Shown piece after piece: positions 41,283 through 49,484 of a DNA stretch of 64,000 nt (positions within the stretch are counted from its first letter, which is position 1; each line of letters opens with the position of its first letter). This stretch comes from Bacillota bacterium (GTDB lineage: Bacteria; Bacillota; Clostridia; Oscillospirales; Acutalibacteraceae): positions 124,001 to 188,000 of the forward strand of contig JAEWDK010000020.1 in NCBI GenBank assembly GCA_023390175.1, read 5' to 3'. The notes beneath the pieces were generated by a model. That model made no database searches and was not told where the DNA came from. It saw only the letters and a program-made list of their open reading frames with translations. Made by a program: the position numbers and the translations under genes.

Positions 41283-42034
41283 TACTCAGCCCTCCAATAG
41301 CGGCGTTTTGCGAAAAGAAAAGCAAAAGCAAAGATTCCTATGCCCAGCAGAAAAACGAGATTTGCCATGATATTTCCGAAATCCAGAGTGTTCAGATTAA
41401 AGCGATAGACAAACCTACTTAAGCCCCCTGTCAACAGGAACCAAAACGGCAAATCGCTTACTCCTTTTTCTGGGACAATGATAAGGTTTGCCATAAAGTA
41501 GACGGCGAATGCGGCGTAAAACAGGCGAATATCCAAAAGCACAGGGATTGCCAATGAGCACATAGCGATAAAGAAGCAGGCAGGTAATATAACCGTAATA
41601 AATCCTACAAAGTACGGAATCGCCGTAAACTGTCCCGGCGTGAAAACGGCCTGTATTACCCCGTTTACCGCAAGATAAAGCCCGGTCATGCACAAAAGGT
41701 AGCCAAAATTTCCGAGAATTTTTCCACACAGATATTGAGGTTTCCGGATAGGGGCTGTTGTGAATAAATCCAGCGTTCCATTCTTCCGGTCTCCACGAAT
41801 CCGGTTAGACAGAAGAAACATCAGTCCGAATAGGAGAATAATACCGGGCTGCCCAATCAAACGATACACGACATAACCTTGTTTGGGAAGTTCAGCAAGT
41901 CGCTTAATATTAGCCGCCGAAGGGAAATTGTCTAGCAAAGCAAGAACCATTGAAAAAGCAAACACCTGCCATCCGCCAATCCGCCTGATTTGCATTTTTA
42001 ATTCATATTTAGCAATCAAAGCGGATTTATTCAT
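41282..42034 (-). CDS. ABC-2 type transporter permease
   Basis: Membrane protein of 250 residues with six helices. MNKSALIAKYELKMQIRRIG is a typical cytoplasmic start, GDRKNGTLDLFTTAPIRKPQYLCGKI near 95-120 is the conserved ABC-2 coupling loop. GGGAGG precedes ATG 42034. The gene overlaps the ATPase gene by 8 bases and the next permease by one base, giving a two-permease, one-ATPase transporter. Confidence 0.88.
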   Translation of the reverse strand: MNKSALIAKYELKMQIRRIGGWQVFAFSMVLALLDNFPSAANIKRLAELPKQGYVVYRLIGQPGIILLFGLMFLLSNRIRGDRKNGTLDLFTTAPIRKPQYLCGKILGNFGYLLCMTGLYLAVNGVIQAVFTPGQFTAIPYFVGFITVILPACFFIAMCSLAIPVLLDIRLFYAAFAVYFMANLIIVPEKGVSDLPFWFLLTGGLSRFVYRFNLNTLDFGNIMANLVFLLGIGIFAFAFLFAKRRYWRAE

Positions 42035-42899
42035 GAGCTTTTCCTCCCATGCAATAAACATAAGCGTCTTCCAAAGTTTCAGCTACAGGAAAAACGGAAT
42101 AAGCGCTATTTTCATCCATGAAACGCGCTTTAATTTGATTTCCCTCAAATGTCGTGGAAATTACAACGGCTTTCTTCTGGAGTTCCAATAGTTCCTGATC
42201 ACCATTTAGATTTAAGATCTTGATCTTTCCATGGACACTCCGCAAAAGCTCCTGCGATGTTCCTGTGAAAAACAGTTTTCCCTTTCGCAATACCGCAAGA
42301 CGCTCACTTAACTGGTAGACATCTTCCACAAGATGAGTGGAAAGCAAAACCGTTCTGCCGTCTTTCGCAAAGCGGGAAAGAACACTGCGAAACCGCACTC
42401 TTTCTTCCGGGTCAAGTCCGGCAGTCGGTTCATCCACAATCAGAATCTGAGGATTGCCAACCAACGCCTGGGCAATACCCACCCGCCGTTTCATCCCGCC
42501 GGAAAGCTGTCCGATTCTTCTCCGTGAAAAGTCCTGCATATCGACCTGTTCCAAAGCCTTTTGAACTTTCGCCTTTTCCCGTATTCCCTTTAGTCCAGCC
42601 ATATAGCTGACGAAATCAAATACGGAAAGGCTGGGGTACATGCTAAGCTCCTGCGGTAAATATCCGATATTCTTACGTACCGCGTCACCTTCGCGCATGG
42701 TGTCATGTCCCATTACGGTAATGGTGCCGGATGTCGGTTTCAATATGGTGGCAATCGCTTTCATCAAGGTGGTTTTTCCGGCCCCGTTGTGCCCCAACAA
42801 ACCGAATACGCCGCTGCCGATAGAAAATGTGACAGAATCAAGTCCTTTTACGTTGTTCTTGTATTGTTTCGTCACGCCTCTAATTTCAATGTTGTTCAT
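42027..42899 (-). CDS. ABC transporter ATP-binding protein
   Basis: Nucleotide-binding subunit of 290 residues: Walker A GLLGHNGAGKTTLMKA near 34-49, Q-loop YLPQELSMYPSLS near 82, signature LSGGMKRRVGIAQALVG near 133, Walker B ILIVDEPTAGLDPEER near 153-168 and the H-loop LLSTHLVEDV near 185. The C-terminal extension is of the drug/bacteriocin-exporter type (CcmA/BcrA). ATG 42899 follows AAAGGAG. It overlaps the BlaR1-like gene by 14 bases. Confidence 0.94.
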   Translation of the reverse strand: MNNIEIRGVTKQYKNNVKGLDSVTFSIGSGVFGLLGHNGAGKTTLMKAIATILKPTSGTITVMGHDTMREGDAVRKNIGYLPQELSMYPSLSVFDFVSYMAGLKGIREKAKVQKALEQVDMQDFSRRRIGQLSGGMKRRVGIAQALVGNPQILIVDEPTAGLDPEERVRFRSVLSRFAKDGRTVLLSTHLVEDVYQLSERLAVLRKGKLFFTGTSQELLRSVHGKIKILNLNGDQELLELQKKAVVISTTFEGNQIKARFMDENSAYSVFPVAETLEDAYVYCMGGKAHE

Positions 42900-43845
42900 G
42901 ACCCGCGCTCCTTTCAAATTGTGTGTTCCCTGTTGGGGTCGAATAGAAATATGTTTTTGAACTAACCAGAGAACCGAAAATAACGGCTATCACGATTGCA
43001 AAGGATAAAATTACAGAACAACATTTTTTGACTGCTGATATTGGCATAAGGATACTTTGAAACCGCTGCCTTGCCAACATGAAATCTAAAGTGCCAATGG
43101 CGTTCGCCGCATAGTGTTTGTTCGGTAAAGCCAGTTTCAACATTTTAAGCATTAAACTTACGTAATCGGAAGCCGATAGTCCCGGAATACTCTTGAAAAT
43201 GCTCTGGTCACAATCCATTTCACAGGAAATTGAAAACTCGTGCCGAGCCGCCCATACAAGCGGGTTGAACCAATGGATACAGACGATTAAATCAAAACAC
43301 TTTTGTAAAAACAAATGACCTCGCTTGATATGAATCAATTCGTGGGTCAGAATAACGGTTAATTCCTGCTCGGATAGCTGCTCTGAAATTCTCCTAGACA
43401 GGATGATTTTCGGATACCCAAGCGAAATTACGCAGGCAGGGTCTTTTAAATTGCCATAAAGAATTGCCGGTAGCTTCTTTATTCCCAAGAGTGCAGTGCT
43501 TTTTTGAAGAATACGGGCAACAGCTTCATCGTGACACGGGGCATATTTGCGAACAGCAAAATACGCATAGGCGCTCCGAATGATAAGATAGCCTAAAGAA
43601 ATGCAGCATCCGATTATCCATACCTTAGATGCCGTCAGGAATACCGGAATCCATTTCTGGTCTTGCATAACAAGGTTTAGATCCGGACTAAAAAACGGCA
43701 GGATGTAAAAAAACATCAATAACGAGCAGAAATAGAAAGTCACCCTGATTTTTAATATGTGCTGGAAAAGCATGACGAGAATCCATGCCATGCTGCCGAA
43801 CGCAGTTACAAAAAGCATGATATAAAACAAATCAGCGATCATCAT
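42886..43845 (-). CDS. BlaR1/MecR1-like M56 membrane metalloprotease without sensor domain
   Basis: Protein of 319 residues with four to five helices and the zinc protease motif LTHELIHIKRGHLF near 163-176, plus the following FNPLVWAARHEFSISCEMDCD. In BlaR1 the protease, when triggered, leads to loss of the BlaI repressor. Here the C-terminal penicillin-binding domain is absent: after the last helix only about 25 residues remain, so beta-lactams are unlikely to be the signal. It overlaps the BlaI-like gene by 14 bases and the ABC ATPase gene by 14. Confidence 0.9.
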   Translation of the reverse strand: MMIADLFYIMLFVTAFGSMAWILVMLFQHILKIRVTFYFCSLLMFFYILPFFSPDLNLVMQDQKWIPVFLTASKVWIIGCCISLGYLIIRSAYAYFAVRKYAPCHDEAVARILQKSTALLGIKKLPAILYGNLKDPACVISLGYPKIILSRRISEQLSEQELTVILTHELIHIKRGHLFLQKCFDLIVCIHWFNPLVWAARHEFSISCEMDCDQSIFKSIPGLSASDYVSLMLKMLKLALPNKHYAANAIGTLDFMLARQRFQSILMPISAVKKCCSVILSFAIVIAVIFGSLVSSKTYFYSTPTGNTQFERSAGHEQH

Positions 43846-44224
43846 TTCTTTTCCTCTCTTGTTCGGAAACCAATTTTCGCAACTCTTCCAATTCCGATTC
43901 GGAAAGGTTGCCGCTTTTAATAAAGCTGGTTACCATGGTGCTGACGGACCCACCAAACACCCGATTCAGAAAACTTTTTCCCTCTGCGATTTGGCACTCC
44001 TGTTCCGAGACGGTAGGGCTGTAGAGAAATCCTTTCCCTTTTCGTTCAGTTGTCAAAGCATCTTTTTTCACCAGCCGTGCAAGGTAAGTTTGTATCGTCG
44101 TCGTACTCCAACCCGTGCCAGAAAGGTGGTCAATGATCTCCGTAAGAGGTTGAGGAGCGTTTTCCCACAGCACTTTCATGACCTGCCACTCTGCTTCTGA
44201 AATAGATATGTTTTTATTAGACAT
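43832..44224 (-). CDS. BlaI/MecI/CopY family repressor
   Basis: Winged-helix repressor of 130 residues: ISISEAEWQVMKVLWENAP at the N terminus, recognition helix STTTIQTYLARLVKKDAL near 41-58, and a C-terminal dimerisation helix region (SESELEELRKLVSEQER). ATG 44224 is chosen because AGGAGAG lies 6 bases upstream; an upstream extension to 44290 would cover the operator. It heads an operon with the protease and the ABC transporter and probably represses it. Confidence 0.92.
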   Translation of the reverse strand: MSNKNISISEAEWQVMKVLWENAPQPLTEIIDHLSGTGWSTTTIQTYLARLVKKDALTTERKGKGFLYSPTVSEQECQIAEGKSFLNRVFGGSVSTMVTSFIKSGNLSESELEELRKLVSEQERKRNDDR

Positions 44225-44253
44225 CGGTATCTCTCCTATCATTAAACTATAGC

Positions 44254-44282
44254 TGTAGTTGATAATATCACATAAAACTACA
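44254..44282 (-). promoter_or_regulatory. Probable BlaI-type operator
   Basis: TGTAGTT (44254-44260) and AACTACA (44276-44282) are inverted half-sites 15 bases apart, in the TGTA/TACA style of BlaI/MecI operators, about 30 bases before the repressor start. Confidence 0.65.
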
Positions 44283-44435
44283 TATGTCAATCTATAATTT
44301 ATAATAATTTAATACTAAAGCTCGTGGGTAAGCACTGATGCAATTGTGCTTGCTCATGTGCTGGGTTTCCGAGTTGACTTTATACATTTCTATCTGTTGG
44401 CTGTCTGTCTTATTCCATACATTGGATTTGCTTCC

Positions 44436-44576
44436 TTATGAACCCTGCGCATTCGCTCCTGGATTGTCGTTGCCGTAACCTTCCAGAAGGTTAATCGCGC
44501 CCCAAATGGCAAGGCCTGCGCCGAGGGCGATCACAAGGGTCTGGAGAACGCCAATTGCGGAATGAAAGAAGCTCAT
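44436..44576 (-). CDS. Maff2 family mobile-element protein, truncated
   Basis: 46 residues: MSFFHSAIGVLQTLVIALGA then GLAIWGAINLLEGYGNDNPG. This is the first half of a Maff2 protein (about 70 residues, one or two membrane helices), a standard small gene beside virD4 in clostridial conjugative elements. The second helix (usually after KQLMAGGG) is missing. GGAGG lies 7 bases upstream. Confidence 0.75.
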   Translation of the reverse strand: MSFFHSAIGVLQTLVIALGAGLAIWGAINLLEGYGNDNPGANAQGS

Positions 44577-44580
44577 AATA

Positions 44581-46281
44581 TTACCTCCAATTCTGATTTT
44601 GAATATGAAAAAAGGCCGCTACTCTGCGACCTTTTCTGCTAATAGGTTTATATATAAAAAAGCGGCTTTGGATTCGAATATATCGATCCAAGAGCCGCCA
44701 TTTTAAGAAAAAAGACTTATTCTTCAAATGACAAATTTTTAGGGTAATCGGGAAAAACATCGTCAGGTGTATAGTCAGTTGTTGGTATACTGCGGTCCAC
44801 TTCCTGGAAGGTGACGTTAAGGTCGTGCGTTCCTTGCCGCCGAGGAAGATGGCGCTGGCGCAGTTGCCGATGATCGTGTCGGCGTTGTCTTTGTATAGAG
44901 CCCTGAGCTGGCTCTGCGCCTGCAAAACGAGGCAGGCCGAAATTTCGCGGCTGCGGATGGTGGCGATCAGCTTTTCAAATTTGGGGATCTGCCCGATGTT
45001 CGCAAATTCGTCGAGCAGGCACCGGACGTGAACGGGCAAGCGCCCTCCGTACACGTCGTCCGCCTTCTCACACAGCAGGTTGAAAAGCTGCATGTAGGCC
45101 ATCGAAACTAAAAAATTAAAGGTGTCATCTGTATCTGAGATAATGATGAACAGGGCGATTTTACGGTCGCCCAGCGTGTCAAGTTCCAGCTCGTCGTAGG
45201 CTGTCAGGTCACGAAGCTCCTGAATGTCGAACGGGGCCATTCTTGCGCCGCAGGGAATAAGGATGCTTTTAGCCGTTTTGCCCGCCGCCAACTTGTATTT
45301 CTTATATTGCCGGACGGCAAAGTGATTTGGATTTTCTTTTTCCAGCGCCTCAAACATGAGATCCACGGGATTTTTGAATTCCTCATCATCTTCTCGGACC
45401 TCCGACGCGTTGATGAATTCGATCAGCGTGGCAAAATTCTGTTCCTCGACCGGGGCCTCATAGTGGATGTAGCCGATGAGCGCCGTGTAAAAGAGTGTCT
45501 CTGCCTTTTCCCAGAAGTCATCTCCGGATTTTCCGTTCCCTTTGGTGTTGGCAATCAGCGCCGTGACCAGCTTCAAAATGTCTTTTTCCGAATGAATGTA
45601 CGCTAAGGGATTGTAGTTCATCGATTTTTTGAAGTTGATGGTGTTGAGGATTTTGATGCGGTAGCCCCTGCGCTGCAGGAGATTTTCGCACTCCACGACA
45701 ATGCTGCCCTTCGGGTCCGTGACCACGAAACTCACCGGATAATCCTTGGAATCGCACTGCATCAGGTTCGGCTTGATGAAAAACCTTGTCTTGCCGGAAC
45801 TGGAGCCGCCGACGACCAGCACGTTTTTGTTCTGGGATGTTTTGGGATCCTTCGGACGGCTGTTCATAGTGAGCCGTTCCGTCTGCGTGAGAATGACATT
45901 GTTTTCAAAAACAGGGTCAATATAGGGTTTAATATCCTCGGCCTTGCCCCAGCGGGCGGAACCGTATTCCACGTTCTTGCGGAATTTCTTGGCGTTCCGG
46001 CCTTTGACGTAAACCGCCAGCCGGAGCGCGGCGGAGATAAGGACGTCCACAGTCAAATCAGTCGGATAGAAGCTCGGCAGCGGGGAGGAAAACGCGGCGG
46101 TGAGCGCGTCCGCGTCCCGCGCCTTGAGAAAAACGAGATATTTGGGCGGTGACACGCTGCGGTCTTTCTTGACGGCATAGTCCACGCCATACTTCCGCGC
46201 CACGCGGTCAAAAGAGCGGATGTTGCTGTCGGTGATTTCAATGTTCGACACTCCCGCGTTCTGCCCAACGAGCTGTTTCAC
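44581..46281 (-). pseudogene. PcfB-VirD4 (type IV coupling protein) fusion remnant
   Basis: The frame joins two conjugation genes. Residues 1 to about 63 (VGQNAGVSNIEITDSNIRSF to KARDADALTAAF) are the C-terminal half of a PcfB-family protein; from LPSFYPTDL onward it is VirD4/TraG, with Walker A GGSSSGKTRFF near 155, the DEFAN Walker B near 420 and LQAQSQLRALY near 445. The VirD4 N-terminal membrane helices are deleted at the junction. After GGKERTTL the frame is lost, while another frame reads into a VirD4-like tail (DYTPDDVFPDYPKNLSFEE). It cannot act as an inner-membrane coupling protein. Confidence 0.85.
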
Positions 46282-46284
46282 CGT

Positions 46285-46446
46285 CTATCTGCCATGGGCA
46301 ACCAAGGGACCGGTGCGGGCCTTGGAAATTTTCTTTTCTTTCCGGTGAGCCAGATACTTGGCAATCGCCGCTTTGAGTACTCGGCCCGTGAGCTTCGTGC
46401 CACTGATGATGAGCGTCACGGAGCGATTTTCTATTTCTTCCTGCAA
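46285..46446 (-). pseudogene. PcfB N-terminal fragment ended by a nonsense codon
   Basis: From TTG 46446 (GGAGGTG 6 bases upstream) the frame reads QEEIENRSVTLIISGTKLTG and KAAIAKYLAHRKEKKISKA, a clear PcfB N terminus, and stops at TAG 46285-46287. The same frame continues as TVKQLVGQN, so a CAG-to-TAG type change probably split the gene. Confidence 0.8.
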
Positions 46447-46495
46447 GCAAAACACCTCCTGTCATGGGAAAGCCGCCTACCGTCACCGCGAACTG

Positions 46496-46744
46496 TTGTT
46501 CGAGTCCCTTGGCCGGTAGATACTGCGCCTGAACGGGAATGAGTACGCTGTCGGCTGCGGCCAGCGCGTTGACGGTCAGCATCCCCAGTGAGGGCATGCA
46601 GTCCAGAAGCACATAGTCATATTGGTGTTTTATGCCGTCCAGATACTGCTTCAGGATTTTTTTGCGGCTCATGGCGTTGACGAGCGATACCTCCATGCCG
46701 GAAAGTTCGATGTTGGCAGGCATTATGGCAATTACATTGGCCAT
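46496..46744 (-). pseudogene. ParA/Soj ATPase fragment with internal deletion
   Basis: GGAGGTG precedes ATG 46744. The start MANVIAI is that of a ParA ATPase but jumps directly to MPANIELSGMEVSLVNAMSR, skipping roughly 100 residues including the Walker A motif. It continues as DYVLLDCMPSLGMLTVNALA and PVQAQYLPAKGLEQ, then leaves the family. It is a decayed partition gene from the conjugative element. Confidence 0.82.
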
Positions 46745-46808
46745 TTTGAAATTCACCTCCTGAAATAACAAAAGGGCACCCAAGTGGGCGCCCAAGAAAA
46801 ATGGATTT

Positions 46809-47558
46809 TTATGTAATGACTAAATATACGATAATGACAAAGGCTGTACTAAGTAAAGTACCTAGTAAATAGTATTCCGCAAATTCCTGATCTTTTGCAA
46901 TTTTGTCATATCGGGCAATAGATTTGGCTGTTAGAACAAGCCCGATAGCTGAATACTGATTGATAGATAAAAGCACTAAAATGACTAACCGTTCTAGCAG
47001 GCCAATAAAACCACCCGTTTGTGTTGAGATATTAGCTTCAGGGTTTTCTATCGGTTTATATGATTTGAGAAGTTTCTTAATTGTTATATTTGCCGGTTTC
47101 CATATTAAACCACATAACAATACCCACGATAATAATTGCCATTCTGGTAGTCCAACTATTTTTAGAATGTTATGTAGATACGGGGCAATTAGGATAAAAT
47201 TTCCTTGGGAAATGAAAATATATGAAATAATCGCAATAGATGATAAATGAAGAATTTGATCGATAATATATAGTTTACGTTCCTTAGAGAATAAGATATC
47301 TTCTTTTTGCACCTTGATATAAAGGTATTTTAAAAGATCAATTAAAAAATGTAATATTCCCAATCCTATACAATAAGGTAGCACTTGCCATCCTACAATA
47401 ATACTGCTAAACAGAATATAAGTTATCGCATATATTGCTGCATGCTTGAATAGACCAACGAGTTTAGTGTTTTTCTGCTTTGACATATCATCCGTCTGTA
47501 AATAAAAATCTCCCAAAACATGCGGGAGTAAAAAAATAAGAAATATCTGTTTATACAT
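46809..47558 (-). CDS. DUF3307 family membrane protein
   Basis: Polytopic membrane protein of 249 residues with six to seven helices. LLPHVLGDFYLQTDDMSKQK near 10-29, LFKHAAIYAITYILF near 38 and LHFLIDLLKYLYIKVQ near 72 are the DUF3307 signatures (His/Asp/Gln-bearing membrane segments). ATG 47558 overlaps the satD stop codon by 8 bases, with GGTGAG and AAGG upstream, so the two are translationally coupled. Function is unknown; by linkage it may be the membrane partner or effector of SatD. Confidence 0.82.
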   Translation of the reverse strand: MYKQIFLIFLLPHVLGDFYLQTDDMSKQKNTKLVGLFKHAAIYAITYILFSSIIVGWQVLPYCIGLGILHFLIDLLKYLYIKVQKEDILFSKERKLYIIDQILHLSSIAIISYIFISQGNFILIAPYLHNILKIVGLPEWQLLSWVLLCGLIWKPANITIKKLLKSYKPIENPEANISTQTGGFIGLLERLVILVLLSINQYSAIGLVLTAKSIARYDKIAKDQEFAEYYLLGTLLSTAFVIIVYLVIT

Positions 47559-48240
47559 CCTTTTTCTCACCAACCTGTGAAAGCATTTGAGCAATCGCGT
47601 CAATTGCATCTGTATAGGAAAAGTACCCAGCAGTTGACAATCCCTTATGCACGCTCGACTGTTTTATATTTAAATATGATGCCGTTCTAACTTGATTATT
47701 GTCATGCTCTATATAGGCGGAGATGATCTCCCGCTGCCGTTTTGACCATTTTTGTTTTATTGTAGAGCAAAGTGAGAGAATCGAATTAAATAAAATACTT
47801 ACTCCTGATTCATCACCATCAATGGAAATCATTATATTAGAATAACTTTTTTTTAGTTTTTTTTCTGAACCTTTTAATGCATCTATCATTTTTCGTGCAT
47901 TATAATATGCTGGGCCATCCGCCCCTAATGGAATATCCCGATTAATAGCTGTTGTAATCTTTCCTACACCAAGTCCAAACCGTATTTTAACGGGATACAT
48001 CTGCATCTCAATTTCTGAGATAATAGACATTGTGCTTTTTCCGCATTTCAACAAGCCTTGAAACTCATCACCTAATGTTACCATAAAGTTTGAAGCAAGC
48101 TCGTCAGCATATTTTTGGTTAATTTCCTTTAAAATATCGGTTAGTTTGTGCTGCACTTGATTTCTATCAGGGAGTTGTTTCGACTTAATAATATCGCCAA
48201 TTACTGCCACATAACTTTCATCTAAGAAAAAGAAAAACAT
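47551..48240 (-). CDS. SatD family protein
   Basis: 229 residues. The first 150 have a layout like a class III nucleotidyl cyclase/GGDEF-type palm: YVAVIGDIIKSKQL near 10-23 (possible first metal Asp), FMVTLGDEFQGLL near 52-64 (second Asp), and VKIRFGLGVGKITTAI near 84-99 followed by LGADGPAYYNARKMIDAL near 105-122. The C-terminal 65 residues form a helix-turn-helix (QREIISAYIEHDNNQ, ASYLNIKQSSVHKGL). GAGGAGG precedes ATG 48240. SatD was named in Streptococcus mutans for secretion and acid tolerance; the biochemical role is not established. It is coupled to the DUF3307 gene. Confidence 0.8.
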   Translation of the reverse strand: MFFFFLDESYVAVIGDIIKSKQLPDRNQVQHKLTDILKEINQKYADELASNFMVTLGDEFQGLLKCGKSTMSIISEIEMQMYPVKIRFGLGVGKITTAINRDIPLGADGPAYYNARKMIDALKGSEKKLKKSYSNIMISIDGDESGVSILFNSILSLCSTIKQKWSKRQREIISAYIEHDNNQVRTASYLNIKQSSVHKGLSTAGYFSYTDAIDAIAQMLSQVGEKKDV

Positions 48241-48500
48241 AATGCACCTCCTCTTTGCATCTAGTATATAATGCTTTGAGATCAAAATCAAGAATTATTT
48301 ACTAACAGATGAATAGTTAACTAATATAGCCCTGTGAATGAATAGTCATAAAGTATAGATCGTAGAATAAATACATATTTGTATATGCTCTATCTTCATG
48401 AACTCTTAGCTCGATATTTGCAATTGAACGATAAAATCTTTGTGAATTTCCTTGGGAGGAAAACTCATAAGGCTACAAATTGTTGGTCAGCACATGAGAA

Positions 48501-48534
48501 AGAGGACATCAGTTTGAAGCTGACGTCCTCTTTT
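48501..48534 (+). terminator. Strong hairpin terminator
   Basis: AGAGGACATCAG and CTGACGTCCTCT pair and are followed by TTTTC. Confidence 0.8.
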
Positions 48535-48628
48535 CATAATAATTATCATAGATTTTCGAACGGCGGAAGTGCCATGACAGGCGCTTTTTGAAGTATTTAA
48601 TAAAATTATTCTTTCCTATTTGTCGTCG

Positions 48629-48673
48629 TTCTCCGCCAAGGCCGCATGAACACTACGTTCATGCGGCCTTTTT
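48629..48673 (+). other. tRNA-Ser 3'-end-like repeat with terminator (possible attachment site)
   Basis: TTCTCCGCCAA (48629-48639) repeats the last bases of the tRNA-Ser(GCT) gene at 26156-26166 plus one. It is followed by a tRNA-type terminator, GGCCGCATGAAC with GTTCATGCGGCC and TTTTTG, similar in sequence to the terminator after that tRNA (CCGCATGAA shared). No tRNA body precedes it. Confidence 0.5.
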
Positions 48674-48827
48674 GTTTCAATATTCTTTATAATCTTTCAT
48701 AAAATTCCGTTGCCTTTTCCTGTTTTTATTTTTGCGGGCAATGGTGTCGGAAACAAAGCTCATGCCTTTCATTTTTAGGTTTTACCCTCTTTCTTAATAA
48801 AGTCCGAATTGCCGGATAAACTAACGG

Positions 48828-49019
48828 ATGAAAGAAGATGAATTTATGAATAACAAAGAAGGCGCACCAACACCTTACCCGGGCACAGTTCAGCCGTCCT
48901 TATTTGAATCGCAATTGCAGCCATCCGAGCCGGTAATTATACCGCCGACTAAAAAAGACGTAAAATCCAAAATCGGTCCGAAGCCGGAAACTACGAAAGA
49001 TAATTTGCAATACAAGTGA
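48828..49019 (+). CDS. Small proline-rich hydrophilic protein
   Basis: 63 residues, rich in Pro, Lys and Gln (PTPYPGTVQPSLFESQLQ, PVIIPPTKKDVKSKIG). No domain recognised. Start is ATG 48828 or ATG 48846; ribosome sites are weak. A perfect terminator hairpin follows at 49074-49112, which supports a real gene. Confidence 0.5.
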   Translation: MKEDEFMNNKEGAPTPYPGTVQPSLFESQLQPSEPVIIPPTKKDVKSKIGPKPETTKDNLQYK

Positions 49020-49073
49020 TTCCCTGTTACACAACAATATTGATCATCCGCAGTTGAAAGCCAATAAGAAGAA

Positions 49074-49112
49074 AAAGATAAACCATCGGCTGAAAGCCGA
49101 TGGTTTATCTTT
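49074..49112 (+). terminator. Perfect hairpin terminator
   Basis: AAAGATAAACCATCGGC and GCCGATGGTTTATCTTT form a 17-bp perfect stem with a TGAAA loop. Confidence 0.85.
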
Positions 49113-49171
49113 GGAAGAGCAGCGGAGCGTTGCAAAACAGCCCTCCGCTGCTATATTCATGATAAAAAACT

Positions 49172-49324
49172 TTATTGCAGCGGAGCCCTTTCCTTAGTGT
49201 GCTTCGCCTTGCCCTGAAGCTCCGGTACGGGTTCGGCAGAATTTTTAGGAAGATGCGCCTTATGATTGCTCTCCGTGCCGTGCGCGTCCTTGGGGTCGGG
49301 CCGCCTCATTCCGGCTTTTGCCAT
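49172..49324 (-). CDS. Small hydrophilic protein (50 residues)
   Basis: Starts MAKAGMRRPDPKDAHGTESN, rich in Lys, Pro and Asp, no hydrophobic core. GGAGGG lies 6 bases before ATG 49324. Similar short basic proteins with an RPDPxDxHGTESN-like start recur in gut Clostridia (from memory, not searched); function unknown. It is the last of a three-gene unit with tight spacing. Confidence 0.6.
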   Translation of the reverse strand: MAKAGMRRPDPKDAHGTESNHKAHLPKNSAEPVPELQGKAKHTKERAPLQ

Positions 49325-49338
49325 ATTCTTCCCTCCTG

Positions 49339-49473
49339 TTAAACATCATTTCCTCTATTGGACTGTTTTTTTGTGTTTCTGGTATGGTTTTGATTTTCAC
49401 GGGTAATGGGGGTTTGCCCATTGGCCTTTTTTATTCTGTCTTGCTTATTGTCGGGCTGGCTGTCCTTCGGCAT
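49339..49473 (-). CDS. Small hydrophilic protein (44 residues)
   Basis: Starts MPKDSQPDNKQDRIKKANGQ and ends KKQSNRGNDV; almost entirely polar, Asn/Gln/Lys-rich, probably disordered. AGGAGG lies 7 bases before ATG 49473, overlapping the stop of the HMA-like gene. The composition recalls minor small acid-soluble spore proteins, but no SASP motif is seen. Confidence 0.55.
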   Translation of the reverse strand: MPKDSQPDNKQDRIKKANGQTPITRENQNHTRNTKKQSNRGNDV

Positions 49474-49484
49474 TGTTTTTCCTC

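Larger units (their letters stand above)
48241..48827. other. Intergenic region at the right end of the accessory block
   Basis: No supported gene. It holds the satD promoter region, a strong terminator hairpin (48501-48534), a short tRNA-Ser-like 3' end (48629-48639) and a second strong hairpin directly after it (48638-48673). Confidence 0.5.

Noticed and set aside
42886..43845. A beta-lactam resistance operon
   Set aside because: The BlaR1-like protein has no penicillin-binding sensor domain and no beta-lactamase gene follows.
48379..48591. A 70-residue plus-strand frame
   Set aside because: It runs through a strong terminator hairpin and has no ribosome site or domain.
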